Shown: positions 9,311-18,524, counted from the stretch's first letter. The stretch is 64,000 bases of DNA from Nocardia albiluteola (GCF_018860155.1 NZ_JAHKNI010000001.1:1208806-1272805); one strand, 5' to 3'. Numbers and translations are program-made. Notes: generated by a model from the letters alone, not told the origin.

Positions 9311-9958
9311 TCAGGCTGCGTCGAATTGCGGGTCCCGATCGCGGGCCCGCTTCAGTTCGAAGAAGCCATCGGTGGATGCCATGGCGAAGACGCCGTCCCA
9401 CAACCGACCGGCCGCCGCGCCGCGCGGCGCGGGAGAGATGACCGGGCCGAAGAAGGCAATCGGTGCGCCCTCGGCGGTCGGGACGTGGATGACGGGTGTG
9501 CCGACGGCATCGCCGACCGGATTCATGCCGGCGTAGTGGCTGGCGCGCAAGGCTTCGTCGTAGCCGGTGCTGTCCGCGGCGTCGGCGAGTTCGGCCGGTA
9601 GATCGCATTCGGCGAGGGAGGCGAGGATCATGTCGCGGCCCAGGCCGGCCTTCTCGTGGTGAATTCGAGTACCCATGGCCAGGTAGAGCGGACGTAGTAC
9701 CTCCGGTCCGTGCTGTTGTTCGGCCGCGATACAGACGCGGACGCAACCCCAGCCGTCGATCTGGCCCTGCCGATACTTCTCCGGCAGTTCGCGACCGTCG
9801 TTGAGAACGGACAGGCTCATCACGTGGAAGCGCGTCTCGACGGGCCGTACCTGTTCGACCTCGAGCAGCCACCGGGTAGCGATCCAGGCCCACGGGCATC
9901 GCGGGTCGAACCAGAGGTCGACGGCGGTGGTGGACTGAATCTGCGAAGTCTCGTGCAC
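9311..9958 (-). CDS. DsbA-fold protein of the mycothiol-dependent Rv2466c family
   Basis: About 215 aa. The sequence follows Rv2466c closely: LWFDPRCPWAWIATRWLLEV, FHVMSLSVLN, GTPVIHV, FFGPV, and FFELKRARDRDPQFD at the C-terminus. Rv2466c is a mycothiol-dependent reductase of mycobacteria. Here the active site is Cys21-Pro-Trp-Ala24: the second cysteine of the CPWC motif is replaced by alanine, which fits a monothiol mechanism. I choose GTG 9958 because an AAGGA box lies upstream and the longer reading adds residues absent from the family. It is the first gene of an operon with an MFS carrier and a hydrolase, divergent from a LysR gene. Confidence 0.82.
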   Translation of the reverse strand: MHETSQIQSTTAVDLWFDPRCPWAWIATRWLLEVEQVRPVETRFHVMSLSVLNDGRELPEKYRQGQIDGWGCVRVCIAAEQQHGPEVLRPLYLAMGTRIHHEKAGLGRDMILASLAECDLPAELADAADSTGYDEALRASHYAGMNPVGDAVGTPVIHVPTAEGAPIAFFGPVISPAPRGAAAGRLWDGVFAMASTDGFFELKRARDRDPQFDAA

Positions 9959-10044
9959 TGAGGAGATCCTTTGGTCTGGTGAACCGGTGACCATTGAAGT
10001 CTCAGCCCATGCGATCCATGAGTCCAACACATGTTTGTCAATCC

Positions 10045-10067
10045 ATCAATCGTGATTCACGATTGAT
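10045..10067. promoter_or_regulatory. Perfect 11+1+11 palindrome, probable LysR operator
   Basis: Arms ATCAATCGTGA and TCACGATTGAT surround a single T. The element ends two bases before the LysR ATG (10070) and lies in the divergent promoter region with the reductase operon. Position and symmetry fit autoregulation and control of the divergent operon by the adjacent LysR protein. Confidence 0.65.
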
Positions 10068-10069
10068 CC

Positions 10070-10957
10070 ATGGAGTTGCAGCAGATGCGCTATGTGATCG
10101 CGGTCGCCGAGACCAACAGCTTCACCCGTGCGGCCGAGCGCTGCCTGGTCGTCCAATCCGCACTCAGCCACCAGATCGCCCGCCTGGAAAAGGAATTGGG
10201 TGCCAAGCTTTTTGAACGCACCAGCCGCCGTGTGCGTGTGACACCCGCGGGCGCGGCCTTTCTTCCCGCGGCACGTCAGTGCCTCGCCGCTGCCGATCGT
10301 GCCGCTTCGGAGGTCGCGGCTGCCGTCGGCGAGATCCGCGGACGCCTGGCAGTGGGCCTCATCCCCACCGTCGCCGCGGTGGATGTGCCGACGGTCCTGT
10401 CCGAATTCCGTTCACGCTACCCACACGTACGCATCGGCCTGTGCGCCGGCGCGAGCGAGGGCCTCGTCGACAAGGTCAAGAACGGTGCCCTCGATATCGC
10501 CTTTCTGGGGCTGCCAACCACCACGCAACCCCAGGGCGTCGGGGCCCGTGTCCTCGCGCATGACCGCCTGGTCGCCGTGGTCGCCCCCGACCACCCGCTC
10601 GCGGCGGAATCGGCCGTCGATCTGTCCCGACTGTCCTCCGAAGTTTTCGTGGATCTGCCCGAGGGCACAGCCGGCCGCGCCCAGGCCGATCAGGCCTTCG
10701 CCGCAGCGGGCCTCACACGCGATGTCGCCTTCGAAGTCACCACCGCCTATCTCATCAACCGACTGGTCGAACAACGCCTCGCCATCGCCATGCTCGCCTC
10801 GGCGTACGTGCCGCAACTGACCGGCCTGACCACCGTCGAGGTAACCGACGCACCCACCCGCGTCGAATACATCGTCTGGAGCCGCGAAGGCCGCACCCCT
10901 GCTGCAACCGCCTTCCTCGAAATCCTCGGTATCCGAGCATCATCCGAAAGTCACTGA
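10070..10957 (+). CDS. LysR-family transcriptional regulator
   Basis: A 295-aa protein of typical LysR length. The N-terminal winged helix reads MELQQMRYVIAVAETNSFTR, then AAERCLVVQSALSHQIARLE and GAKLFERTSRRVRVTPAG. The C-terminal effector-binding domain begins near residue 90 (RGRLAVGLIPTVAAVDVP). It is divergent from the reductase-MFS-hydrolase operon and has a perfect palindrome directly before its start, so it probably senses a substrate of that operon. The ligand is unknown. Confidence 0.9.
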   Translation: MELQQMRYVIAVAETNSFTRAAERCLVVQSALSHQIARLEKELGAKLFERTSRRVRVTPAGAAFLPAARQCLAAADRAASEVAAAVGEIRGRLAVGLIPTVAAVDVPTVLSEFRSRYPHVRIGLCAGASEGLVDKVKNGALDIAFLGLPTTTQPQGVGARVLAHDRLVAVVAPDHPLAAESAVDLSRLSSEVFVDLPEGTAGRAQADQAFAAAGLTRDVAFEVTTAYLINRLVEQRLAIAMLASAYVPQLTGLTTVEVTDAPTRVEYIVWSREGRTPAATAFLEILGIRASSESH

Positions 10958-11026
10958 GCCTGACCAATCTTCGGTACCCCGCGGAATCCCGATGCATTGA
11001 ACGTGCCCTGGGTCAGCCGACCGATC

Positions 11027-11068
11027 CCTATGTTCACAGTGCCCCCGCGGGGGCACCGTGAACATAGG
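11027..11068. terminator. 42-bp hairpin between convergent genes
   Basis: A palindrome with arms CCTATGTTCAC and GTGAACATAGG enclosing GTGCCCCCG/CGGGGGCAC, with one mismatch over the whole stem. It sits between the LysR gene and the convergent ethanolamine permease gene and can serve both. No T-tract is seen, as is common in high-GC actinobacteria. Confidence 0.7.
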
Positions 11069-11109
11069 AACGGGTCTGGCCTGTGGTTTTCGAGTGGCCG
11101 GTTGGTGTG

Positions 11110-12627
11110 TTACCGCTCGTGCGATTCTTCGAGAACGGTCCGTCCGAGCAAGGCGTAGCGGGCCGGGTCACGCTTCTTCAGGTACAGCGCGTAACCAATG
11201 CCGGCCCCGGCGACCAGGGCCACCAGCCAGGGGGTGGCGCGCAGCACCAGCGAGCCGGATTCGGTCCCGGCGGCGGTGCCCATGTTCATCACCAGCAGCA
11301 CGACTACGCCCAGCATTGCCAGACCACCCAGCAGCGGCGCGACCAGTGTTTTGAACCAGTGCCGGGTCTCCGGGTGGTTGGTGCGGAAGTAGGCCAGCAC
11401 CGCGAACGAGCACAGTGCCTGCACAATGAGGATGGCCATGGTGCCCAGGATGGCCAGCAGGGTGTAGGTGCCCGAGTAGGGGTCCTTACCAGCCAGGCCG
11501 AAGGCCAACACCACTAGCGCGGCGACGATGGTCTGGACCAGGCCGGCGATATGCGGCGAGCCGTGCTTGGGGTGGGTGCGGCCGATGGTGCGCTGCAGGG
11601 CGGGCAGCACGCCTTCGCGGCCAAGGGCGTAGAGGTAGCGGGCGGCGCAGTTGTGGAAGGCCATACCGCAGGCCAGCGAACCGGTCATCATCAGCCACTG
11701 CATCGCGGTGACCGCCCAGTGGCCAACGTACGTGGTGGTCGGGTGGAAGAACACATTCATCGGGTTATCCGAGCCGGCCAGGGCGACCGATTCGTCGAGT
11801 CCGTTGCCGGACATGGCCATCCAGGACACCAGCACATAGAACACGCCGACGCCGAGCACAGCGATCATGGTCGCTTTGGGAATGATCTTCTTGGGATTCT
11901 TGGACTCTTCTCCGTACATGGCGGTCGACTCGAACCCGACCCAGGACCAGAACGCGAAGAACAGGCCCAGCCCCGCCGATGGCCCGGTGAACGCTGCGAC
12001 CGGGTTCAGCGGCGACAACGAGAAGCCGTGCGGGCCACCGCCATGGGCGGCGACGGCAGATGCCATCACCGCCAGCACCGTGATCTCGGTGAACAGCAGT
12101 AGCACCAGCAGCTTCTCGGCCACCGCGACACCGAACCAGGTTCCGATCGCGTTGATCGCCAGCATCGCGATCGCGAACACCCACCACGGCACGTGCGTAT
12201 TGAACTGAGCCAGTACGGTATTGGTCCCGAAGCTGGCGAAGATGCCGACCAGCGACGGCTCGAACACCATGTATGCGAAGGTCGCCAGCAGGCCCGACGC
12301 CAGGCCGACAGTTCGGCCTAGACCGTGGGAGATGAAGCCGTAGAATGCGCCGGTGGCAGTGATGTGCTTGCCCATGGTGGTGAAGCCCACCGAGAACACC
12401 GCCAACACCGCCATGGCGATCAGGAACGCTGCGGGCGTGCCCTTGCCGGTGCCGGCGGAAATCATGAACGGCACGTTGCCGGTCATGGCGGTGATCGGCG
12501 CGGCGGTGGCGATGGCCATGAACACCACCCCGAGTAGTCCGATGGCGTTGGGTTTGAGCCGGTGCACGCCATCGGATTCCGGCCCGGGCGGCGGCGCGGC
12601 GGCCTCGCGGGTGATTTGCTGTGTCAT
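11110..12627 (-). CDS. APC-family permease, probable ethanolamine transporter
   Basis: A 505-aa membrane protein with about 12-14 hydrophobic helices and APC motifs (AIATAAPITAMTGNVPF in helix 1; FFAFWSWVGFESTAMYGEESKNPKKIIPKA). The second motif is the conserved helix 6 and following loop of amino acid/amine permeases. It begins 16 bases after eutC, so eutB-eutC-permease form one operon, and the substrate is inferred to be ethanolamine from that linkage. The C-terminus is short and charged. A general amino acid role is the alternative. Confidence 0.8.
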   Translation of the reverse strand: MTQQITREAAAPPPGPESDGVHRLKPNAIGLLGVVFMAIATAAPITAMTGNVPFMISAGTGKGTPAAFLIAMAVLAVFSVGFTTMGKHITATGAFYGFISHGLGRTVGLASGLLATFAYMVFEPSLVGIFASFGTNTVLAQFNTHVPWWVFAIAMLAINAIGTWFGVAVAEKLLVLLLFTEITVLAVMASAVAAHGGGPHGFSLSPLNPVAAFTGPSAGLGLFFAFWSWVGFESTAMYGEESKNPKKIIPKATMIAVLGVGVFYVLVSWMAMSGNGLDESVALAGSDNPMNVFFHPTTTYVGHWAVTAMQWLMMTGSLACGMAFHNCAARYLYALGREGVLPALQRTIGRTHPKHGSPHIAGLVQTIVAALVVLAFGLAGKDPYSGTYTLLAILGTMAILIVQALCSFAVLAYFRTNHPETRHWFKTLVAPLLGGLAMLGVVVLLVMNMGTAAGTESGSLVLRATPWLVALVAGAGIGYALYLKKRDPARYALLGRTVLEESHER

Positions 12628-12643
12628 CGAATTGCTCTCTCTG

Positions 12644-13546
12644 CTAGCTGTTTTCCGGTGTGTGAGTGATGCGGAGTGACTGACCTGGCGGCAGGGTCGG
12701 TGCGGCCCGAGCCTTGATCGAGACGCCGGAGCGGCCGGTCCGGATCATCTGGTCGACCAAATCGCGGGCGATGACGGCGCCACCGGTGTAGCCGAGGCCA
12801 TCGGGCGGATGGATGTTGGAGATGCAGTTGCGCTCGGAGTCGACCCGACCGGGACGCGGCTGGTAGGTGAGGTAGATGCCGAGACTGTCGGCGACCGACA
12901 GCCCGGGCCGCTCCCCGATCACCACCAGCACCACCCGCACACCGAGCGCCTGGCCGATGTGGTCACCCAGCGCGACCCGGGCCTGGGTGGCGAGCACCGG
13001 CGGCGCGAAGCTGTAATCCGGCATGAACTCCCGGACGAGCGCGGCACACAACCCAGCGGCGTGATCGTGGACCGCGGTGGCCGAGAGCCCGTCGCACACG
13101 ACCAGCGCGAGGTCGGCGCCGGCGGGGGCCAGCTGCGTGAGATCGGCCGGTGTTCGGCCCAGATCGGGCCGGCGCAGGTACCGGTCGCGGTCCCCGGCGG
13201 CGCTGCGCACGTGCACCGGGCTGCTCAGGCCGAGCCCGGCCAGCGTCGCGCGCAGTGCGTCGGTGTCCAGTGCGGTACGCACCGCATCGCGAGCCAGCGC
13301 ATGCGATGCGCGCAGCGCCAGCACTTCTGTAGTGGCCAGAGTGTCACCGGCACGACGCAGCCCTATCCGGGCCCGGGTGTGGGCCCGCAGCGGCCGCCAA
13401 AGATCATCGGCCGCCGCACCCGAGATAGGCGGAACCTCGCTGGTACTGCCGAGGCCGGCAGAAGTTCCGGTGGGCGGGACGGTGCTGGTGCCAGCGGGCT
13501 CGGCGAGCGGTGCAGCACCGGTATCGGGCGTGAACGCGGTGCTCAT
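12644..13546 (-). CDS. eutC: Ethanolamine ammonia-lyase small subunit
   Basis: About 300 aa. With EutB it makes the coenzyme-B12-dependent lyase that converts ethanolamine to acetaldehyde and ammonia in the cytosol. Family motifs include LRASHALARDAVRTALD, LALVVCDGLSATAVHDHA, VVLVVIGERPGLSVADSLG and DSERNCISNIHPPDGL, which belong to the EutC B12-binding fold. A poorly conserved ~45-residue Pro/Thr-rich N-terminal extension precedes the core. The ATG at 13546 overlaps the eutB stop (ATGA), so I prefer it to the longer reading from 13639. No microcompartment shell genes are visible. Confidence 0.93.
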   Translation of the reverse strand: MSTAFTPDTGAAPLAEPAGTSTVPPTGTSAGLGSTSEVPPISGAAADDLWRPLRAHTRARIGLRRAGDTLATTEVLALRASHALARDAVRTALDTDALRATLAGLGLSSPVHVRSAAGDRDRYLRRPDLGRTPADLTQLAPAGADLALVVCDGLSATAVHDHAAGLCAALVREFMPDYSFAPPVLATQARVALGDHIGQALGVRVVLVVIGERPGLSVADSLGIYLTYQPRPGRVDSERNCISNIHPPDGLGYTGGAVIARDLVDQMIRTGRSGVSIKARAAPTLPPGQSLRITHTPENS

Positions 13547-14952
13547 CGGGTACCTGCCAGCGCACGTAGCGGCGATGCGGCCGGACCTTTCGGAAGGACA
13601 CGCCCCAATTCGTCGGCCATCCCGAGTTGGTGCAGCCATGCCTCGAATTCCGGCGCTGGTCGCAGCCCACAGGTCCGGCGCAGGTACAGCGCGTCATGGA
13701 AGGACAGGCTCTGGTAGCCGAGCATGGTGTCGTCGGACCCTGGCACGGTGATGACGAAGGCCGTCCCGGCCACCGCCAGCGCGGTCGCCAGCAGGTCCGC
13801 GTCATCGGCGTCGGCCTCGGCGTGATTGGTATAGCAGACATCCACACCCATGGGCAGGCCGAGCAGCTTGCCGCAGAAGTTGTCCTCCAGTCCTGCCCGG
13901 GTGATTTGCTTGCCGTCGTAGAGATATTCCGGGCCGATGAAGCCGACGACGGTGTTGACCAGCAACGGGTCGAAGGCGCGGGCGACACCGTAAGCGCGCG
14001 CCTCCAGGGTCTGCTGGTCGATCGGCCGGCCACCGGTGCCGCGGTGGGCGTCGGCCGACAGCGCGGCCCCCTGCCCGGTCTCGAAGTACATGACGTTGCG
14101 GCCGACGGTGCCGCGGTTGCACTGCTGCGCCGCCTCGTTGGCCTCTCGCAGCAGTTCGAGGGTGACACCGAACCCGCTATTGGCAGCCTCGGTACCCGCG
14201 ATGGACTGGAACACCAGATCCACCGGTACGCCACGCTCGATCAGATCGAGGGTGGTCGTCACGTGAGTCAGCACACAGGACTGCATCGGGATGTCGTACC
14301 GCAGCCGGATGTCGTCGAGCAGGTGCAACAGCTGCGCGACGGTGTCGGGGGCGTCGGTGGCCGGATTGATGCCGATCACCGCGTCACCGCAGCCCAGCAG
14401 CAGTCCGTCGAGGATACCGGCGGCGATACCACGTGGGTCGTCGGTGGGATGGTTGGGCTGCAGTCGAGTCGCGAGCCTGCCCGGCATGCCGATAGTTGTG
14501 CGGAATGCCGCCTGCGGGGCGAACGACCCGGCGACGGTGATGAGATCCTGGTTCCGCATCAGCTTCGACACCGCTGCGGCCATCTCCGGAGTGATCCCGG
14601 GCGCGATCGCCGGAATTGTGAATTCCGCTGTGCCCGCAGTGACTTCAGTGAGTAACCAGTCACGGAACGCCCCGACGGTCAGCCCGCTCACCGGCGCGAA
14701 GGCGGCAAGGTCGTGGGTGTCGACGATGAGCCGGGTCACCTCGTCGCTCTCGTACGGCACCACCGGCTCGTTCAGGAAATCGACCAGCGGTACCTCGGCG
14801 AGCCGCCATTGTGCAGCGACTCGTTCGGCATCCGATTCAGCTGCGCACCCGGCCAATTCGTCCCCGGAACGCCCCGGAGTGGCCTTTGCCAGCAACTGGG
14901 CGAGGCCGTCGAAACTGTATGTCCGTCCACCGATTACTTGCCGAAAGCTCAC
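13543..14952 (-). CDS. eutB: Ethanolamine ammonia-lyase large subunit
   Basis: 469 aa, the usual EutB length; it is the TIM-barrel catalytic subunit that binds ethanolamine. Recognisable stretches are FLNEPVVPYESDEVTRLI, QPNHPTDDPRGIAAGILDGL, GCGDAVIGINPATD, FQSIAGTEAANSGFGV, MYFETGQGAALSADAH and GLPMGVDVCYTNHAEAD. It heads a eutB-eutC-permease operon. The intergenic region upstream (14953-15190) separates it from a divergent APC permease and IclR gene, so regulation probably acts there. EutA reactivase is not found in this window. Confidence 0.95.
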   Translation of the reverse strand: MSFRQVIGGRTYSFDGLAQLLAKATPGRSGDELAGCAAESDAERVAAQWRLAEVPLVDFLNEPVVPYESDEVTRLIVDTHDLAAFAPVSGLTVGAFRDWLLTEVTAGTAEFTIPAIAPGITPEMAAAVSKLMRNQDLITVAGSFAPQAAFRTTIGMPGRLATRLQPNHPTDDPRGIAAGILDGLLLGCGDAVIGINPATDAPDTVAQLLHLLDDIRLRYDIPMQSCVLTHVTTTLDLIERGVPVDLVFQSIAGTEAANSGFGVTLELLREANEAAQQCNRGTVGRNVMYFETGQGAALSADAHRGTGGRPIDQQTLEARAYGVARAFDPLLVNTVVGFIGPEYLYDGKQITRAGLEDNFCGKLLGLPMGVDVCYTNHAEADADDADLLATALAVAGTAFVITVPGSDDTMLGYQSLSFHDALYLRRTCGLRPAPEFEAWLHQLGMADELGRVLPKGPAASPLRALAGTR

Positions 14953-15190
14953 CGTGAACCCTTTCTCTCTCGCACCCGTGACGGCACCGAGATGTGCGGT
15001 CCGTCATGAATTCCGCTGGGCCGAAACGCTAATGAGGTGCTGTTACGGCAATGTGGGCTCCGCGATGACCGGCGCCGAGAATTATCGAACGAATATTTCT
15101 CACCCCCGGAAAGACTCCGGTAACCGTGAGTAACGAAAACGAAATAGGGGGCCAGCACACTAGGACTCTTTCGCGGGCGAACGGCCCACG

Positions 15191-16678
15191 GTGAAAACAG
15201 AACGGCTGTCCCCGTTGAACGTACCCACATCGACACCACCACTGGTGGTCGACCGATCATCGATCAGCGGGCTGCGCCGCCGCACCCTGACCTTCGTGCC
15301 GGTGTTCGCGCAGTCGGTGGCCGCCATCGCACCGTCCGGGACCGCCGCGGTCACCCCGCCGTTCGTCATCGCCACCATCGGGGGCGGCGCGAGCGTGTTC
15401 GCCTTCCTCGCGGCCGCGGTGCTGACCTGGTGCATCGCCCTGGTCATCCGCCCGATGGCACAACGGCTCGCCATCACCGGCGGGCTGTACACCTATGTGG
15501 CCAAGGGCCTGGGCCCGGTCGCAGCGATCCCGGTCGGCTGGTCGGCGATCGTCGGCTATGCCAGCGTCAGCGTGGCAGGACTGCTCGCTGTGGCTAGCTA
15601 CCTCGGCAACGTCGAATCGATCACCAGCGCCGCGACCGGCGCCACCACCGCTACGTTGACGGTCATCGCCGCCCTTGCCGCGGCTGTCGCACTGGTGCTG
15701 ATGGTGCGCGGCATCCGACTGTCCGCGGTTGTCACCCTGCTCGTGGAATGCGTTTCGGCGGTGGCGATCCTGGCGCTGCTGGTTTACCTGCTCACCAACA
15801 CACGACACACCGCCGATATGCGGCAGGCTGTCGCCTGGCGGGGCGGCATCGGCGATTACGCGGCCGGCGCCGTGGTAGCGATCAGCGCGTTCGTCGGCTT
15901 CGAGAGTGCGACAACGCTGTCGGCGGAGTCGTTCCGCCCGTTCCGCTCTGTCCCCAGGACACTGCTGTGGACACCGCTGGCAGCGGGCGTGATCTATCTG
16001 ATCGCGGTCGGCGCCGAGGCCATCGCGCTGGTCATCGCCCCCGCAGCCGCCAGCGCCACACCGCTGTCGGATCTGCTGCTGCGCGACGATTCACCAATCC
16101 TGGCCACCATCCTCGACCTCGGCGTCGCCGCATCGTTTTTCGCATGCACCGTGGCCTCGCTCAACGCCCTGGTCAGGATCCTGTTCACGATGGGCCGCGA
16201 GGGAATCGCCCCGCGTGCGACAGGTCACACGCATCCCCGGTTCCATACTCCCGTTCCCGCCATCCTAGGGACGACAGCCGTGGTCGCCGGATGCGCGATC
16301 GCGGTGCTGTGGTCGGCGATGTCGCCGCAGGACGGCATCCGGCTGTTCCTGACCCTCAGCTCGTTCGGCTACCTGGGCTCCTATCTGGCCGCTTGCCTGG
16401 CCGGCCCGATGCTGCTGCGCCGCATCGATGAACCGAGCAGACCATTGCTGGTGCTCGGGGTATCCGGCGCGGCAATGATGGTGCTGGTGGTCGTTGCCGC
16501 CGCATTCTCGCGCCAAGCGGGCAACCAGGTGGTCGTCGCAACATATCTCACCATCATGCTGGCGGCGATCGTCTTCACCGCCGGCCTGCACCGATTCGCG
16601 CCGGACCGGCTGCGCCGCGTCGGCATCTTCGACGAGCCACAATGCGAACAGCTGCTCCAGACGGCCATGTTCCGGTAG
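15191..16678 (+). CDS. APC-family amino acid/amine permease
   Basis: A 495-aa protein with about 12 hydrophobic helices. Motifs include AQSVAAIAPSGTAAVTPPFV (helix 1), AVVAISAFVGFESATTLSAE (helix 6) and NALVRILFTMGREGIAP, all typical of the APC superfamily. It is divergent from eutB and followed after five bases by an IclR regulator. This is a second transporter for the same locus or for a related amine. The GTG start at 15191 has no strong ribosome binding site, and the first ~25 residues are not family-like, so a later start is possible. Confidence 0.82.
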   Translation: MKTERLSPLNVPTSTPPLVVDRSSISGLRRRTLTFVPVFAQSVAAIAPSGTAAVTPPFVIATIGGGASVFAFLAAAVLTWCIALVIRPMAQRLAITGGLYTYVAKGLGPVAAIPVGWSAIVGYASVSVAGLLAVASYLGNVESITSAATGATTATLTVIAALAAAVALVLMVRGIRLSAVVTLLVECVSAVAILALLVYLLTNTRHTADMRQAVAWRGGIGDYAAGAVVAISAFVGFESATTLSAESFRPFRSVPRTLLWTPLAAGVIYLIAVGAEAIALVIAPAAASATPLSDLLLRDDSPILATILDLGVAASFFACTVASLNALVRILFTMGREGIAPRATGHTHPRFHTPVPAILGTTAVVAGCAIAVLWSAMSPQDGIRLFLTLSSFGYLGSYLAACLAGPMLLRRIDEPSRPLLVLGVSGAAMMVLVVVAAAFSRQAGNQVVVATYLTIMLAAIVFTAGLHRFAPDRLRRVGIFDEPQCEQLLQTAMFR

Positions 16679-16683
16679 CCATC

Positions 16684-17412
16684 GTGAAGGATGCCCGGCG
16701 CAGCAACTCCGTTACCAACACGATCGCCATTCTGGAGATCGTGGCCGAATACGGCGTCGGAATCACCGCGAAGGAGATCGCGCAGCGCCTGGACATGGCG
16801 CCCGCCACTGTTTATCGGCTGCTCAATTCCCTGGTTGCCGAGGAATTCCTGATCCGCACCGCCGACCTGCGCGGATTCGGTTTGGGCATGCGGTTGCGCG
16901 GACTCGCCGAAGCCCTGAACACCCCCACCGTACCGACCGCCGCCCGCCGCTGCCTCGCCGAATTCCGCGACTCGACCCGATTCGCCGTAACCCTGATGCA
17001 TTTCGGTCACAGCACCGTCCGGGTGATCGACCAGGACCCCGATCATCCGGTAACGGTCGAACGTCAACTCTCCAAACACCTGCACGCCTCCGCCGCCGGA
17101 AAACTCCTGCTGTCTTCACGGACCCAATGGCGGCTGCTGATACCCGCTCCGGCCAGGCTCACCACACGCACGCTTGTCGACCACGGCAGCCTCTCGGCAG
17201 ACATCGAAACCATCCGCGGCAGCGGGTACGCCCGCGCTGCCGACGAACTGGTACCGGGGTTGACATGCTTGGCGTATCCAGTCCACAACGAATCCGGAAC
17301 CATCACCGGCGCACTGTGCCTCACCGGCCCCAGCAACCGGCTCGACACCCTCGAATCCCACAGCAAGCCCGCCCGCAATTACGCAGCCTTACTCGGGCCC
17401 CTGCTCTACTGA
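16684..17412 (+). CDS. IclR-family transcriptional regulator
   Basis: About 242 aa. An N-terminal helix-turn-helix (SVTNTIAILEIVAEYG, GITAKEIAQRLDMAPATVYR) is followed by the IclR effector domain (LHASAAGKLLLS near the middle, GYARAADELVPGLTCLAYPV near the end), the usual IclR layout. The GTG at 16684 lies just after the permease stop; an ATG at 16642 inside the permease is also in frame. Co-transcription with the permease and divergence from eutBC make it the likely local regulator of amine uptake and ethanolamine breakdown. Confidence 0.88.
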   Translation: MKDARRSNSVTNTIAILEIVAEYGVGITAKEIAQRLDMAPATVYRLLNSLVAEEFLIRTADLRGFGLGMRLRGLAEALNTPTVPTAARRCLAEFRDSTRFAVTLMHFGHSTVRVIDQDPDHPVTVERQLSKHLHASAAGKLLLSSRTQWRLLIPAPARLTTRTLVDHGSLSADIETIRGSGYARAADELVPGLTCLAYPVHNESGTITGALCLTGPSNRLDTLESHSKPARNYAALLGPLLY

Positions 17413-17560
17413 CCGACAACGATCGGACAGCTGGGAGCTCGATCCGGTGTAGTGGGGCCTATCTCACCAGTGGTGTAAATTCGCTCGGCCACCCCCACCA
17501 TCCCGTGGCCTGCGGCACCAACTGTCGGATCGACCGCGCCGGATCGGTCGGCAGTGGCCT

Positions 17561-17971
17561 TCAGTCGGCGGCGGCGTCGTCGTACCGGAGCCGCGACTCG
17601 GCCACGTAGTCGCGATGCTGCTCCGACCATTCGATGAGCGTCCGAACCCGGTCGGAGAGGGTGGCTCCCACCGAGGTCAAGGCATAGTCGACGCGCGGCG
17701 GTGAGGTCGGCGTGACGGTGCGGCGTACCAGTCCGTCGCGTTCGAGGCTGCGCAGGGTGAGGGTCAGCATGCGCTGGGAGATGCCGTCGATGGCGCGCTG
17801 CAGTTCGGAGTAGCGCTTCGGGCCGCCGGCGAGCAGGTCCAGCACCAGCATGCTCCACTTGTCGCCCACCCGGTCCAACACCTCACGCAGTTGACACCGG
17901 TGATCGATCGGCGTAATCGGTTCGCGCACAGCGGTGTTCGTTGCGATATTCGAAGTGCCTTCTTGTGCCAT
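17561..17971 (-). CDS. HxlR-family transcriptional regulator
   Basis: About 136 aa. The HxlR winged helix is plain: CQLREVLDRVGDKWSMLVLD, GPKRYSELQRAIDGISQRML, LRSLERDGLVRRTVTPTSPP and VDYALTSVG. I start it at ATG 17971 (MAQEGTSN); the longer reading adds 41 residues that run across the operator. HxlR proteins respond to reactive electrophiles or formaldehyde-type stress in known cases. It is divergent from a DUF5519-like gene followed by a truncated quinone oxidoreductase, which were probably its targets. Confidence 0.88.
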   Translation of the reverse strand: MAQEGTSNIATNTAVREPITPIDHRCQLREVLDRVGDKWSMLVLDLLAGGPKRYSELQRAIDGISQRMLTLTLRSLERDGLVRRTVTPTSPPRVDYALTSVGATLSDRVRTLIEWSEQHRDYVAESRLRYDDAAAD

Positions 17972-17991
17972 CTCGCCATTCTGAAACAGGC

Positions 17992-18006
17992 TTGTGCTAC
18001 GCACAA
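17992..18006. promoter_or_regulatory. Inverted repeat, probable HxlR operator
   Basis: TTGTGC-TAC-GCACAA is a perfect 6+3+6 palindrome 20 bases upstream of the HxlR ATG and 35 bases upstream of the divergent gene. A weaker repeat, TATGT...ACATA, follows at 18007-18021. Both fit a divergent operator region. Confidence 0.55.
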
Positions 18007-18041
18007 TATGTGCGCAACATACGGAAAGTGTTGTGTGTGAG

Positions 18042-18524
18042 ATGACTATCGATACAGTTACACTGCCCCGGCGGGCCGGCGCCCGCCCGACCACGACTGG
18101 TCGCGAGATTCCGCACGATCAGCTGGACCAGTTCTCCCCGCCGGAGATCCGCGCCGCGCTGGTCGCGGCCGCCGATGCGCTGCCCGGCGTGTTCACCGGA
18201 CCGAGCCAGGTTTCCGAGCCGTCGTCGCTGGCGCTGCGGATGCAACATCCGACAGGCCCCTGGGAAGCGTTCCTGTTTCCCAGCCGGGACGAATTCGGGC
18301 ACATTCACCGGGCCGGATTCATGCATCTGACGGTGCCGCGGGCCCTGGTCGCGCCATTGATCGAGGCCGGCTGGGCCGAGCCGCATCCGATCACCCGTCG
18401 CCCCGAATGGCCGGACTCCATCGTGATGCTCTACGCCCCGCGCGATGCGGACGAGCTCGCCGTCGCCGTCGCCGTACTCCAGGCCTCCTATGAGCAGGCC
18501 ACCACGCCCATCGAGGAGCAGTGA
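18042..18524 (+). CDS. DUF5519-like (luciferase domain-named) protein
   Basis: A ~160-aa soluble protein. Family-like segments are SLALRMQHPTGPWEAFLFPS, EFGHIHRAGFMHLTVPRAL, IEAGWAEPHPITRRPEWPDS and VMLYAPRDADEL. I recognise this as the small family annotated as luciferase-domain or DUF5519 proteins; no enzymatic role is established from the sequence. Its stop overlaps the next gene by GTGA. The divergent HxlR gene and the operator between them suggest stress- or electrophile-linked control. Confidence 0.65.
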   Translation: MTIDTVTLPRRAGARPTTTGREIPHDQLDQFSPPEIRAALVAAADALPGVFTGPSQVSEPSSLALRMQHPTGPWEAFLFPSRDEFGHIHRAGFMHLTVPRALVAPLIEAGWAEPHPITRRPEWPDSIVMLYAPRDADELAVAVAVLQASYEQATTPIEEQ

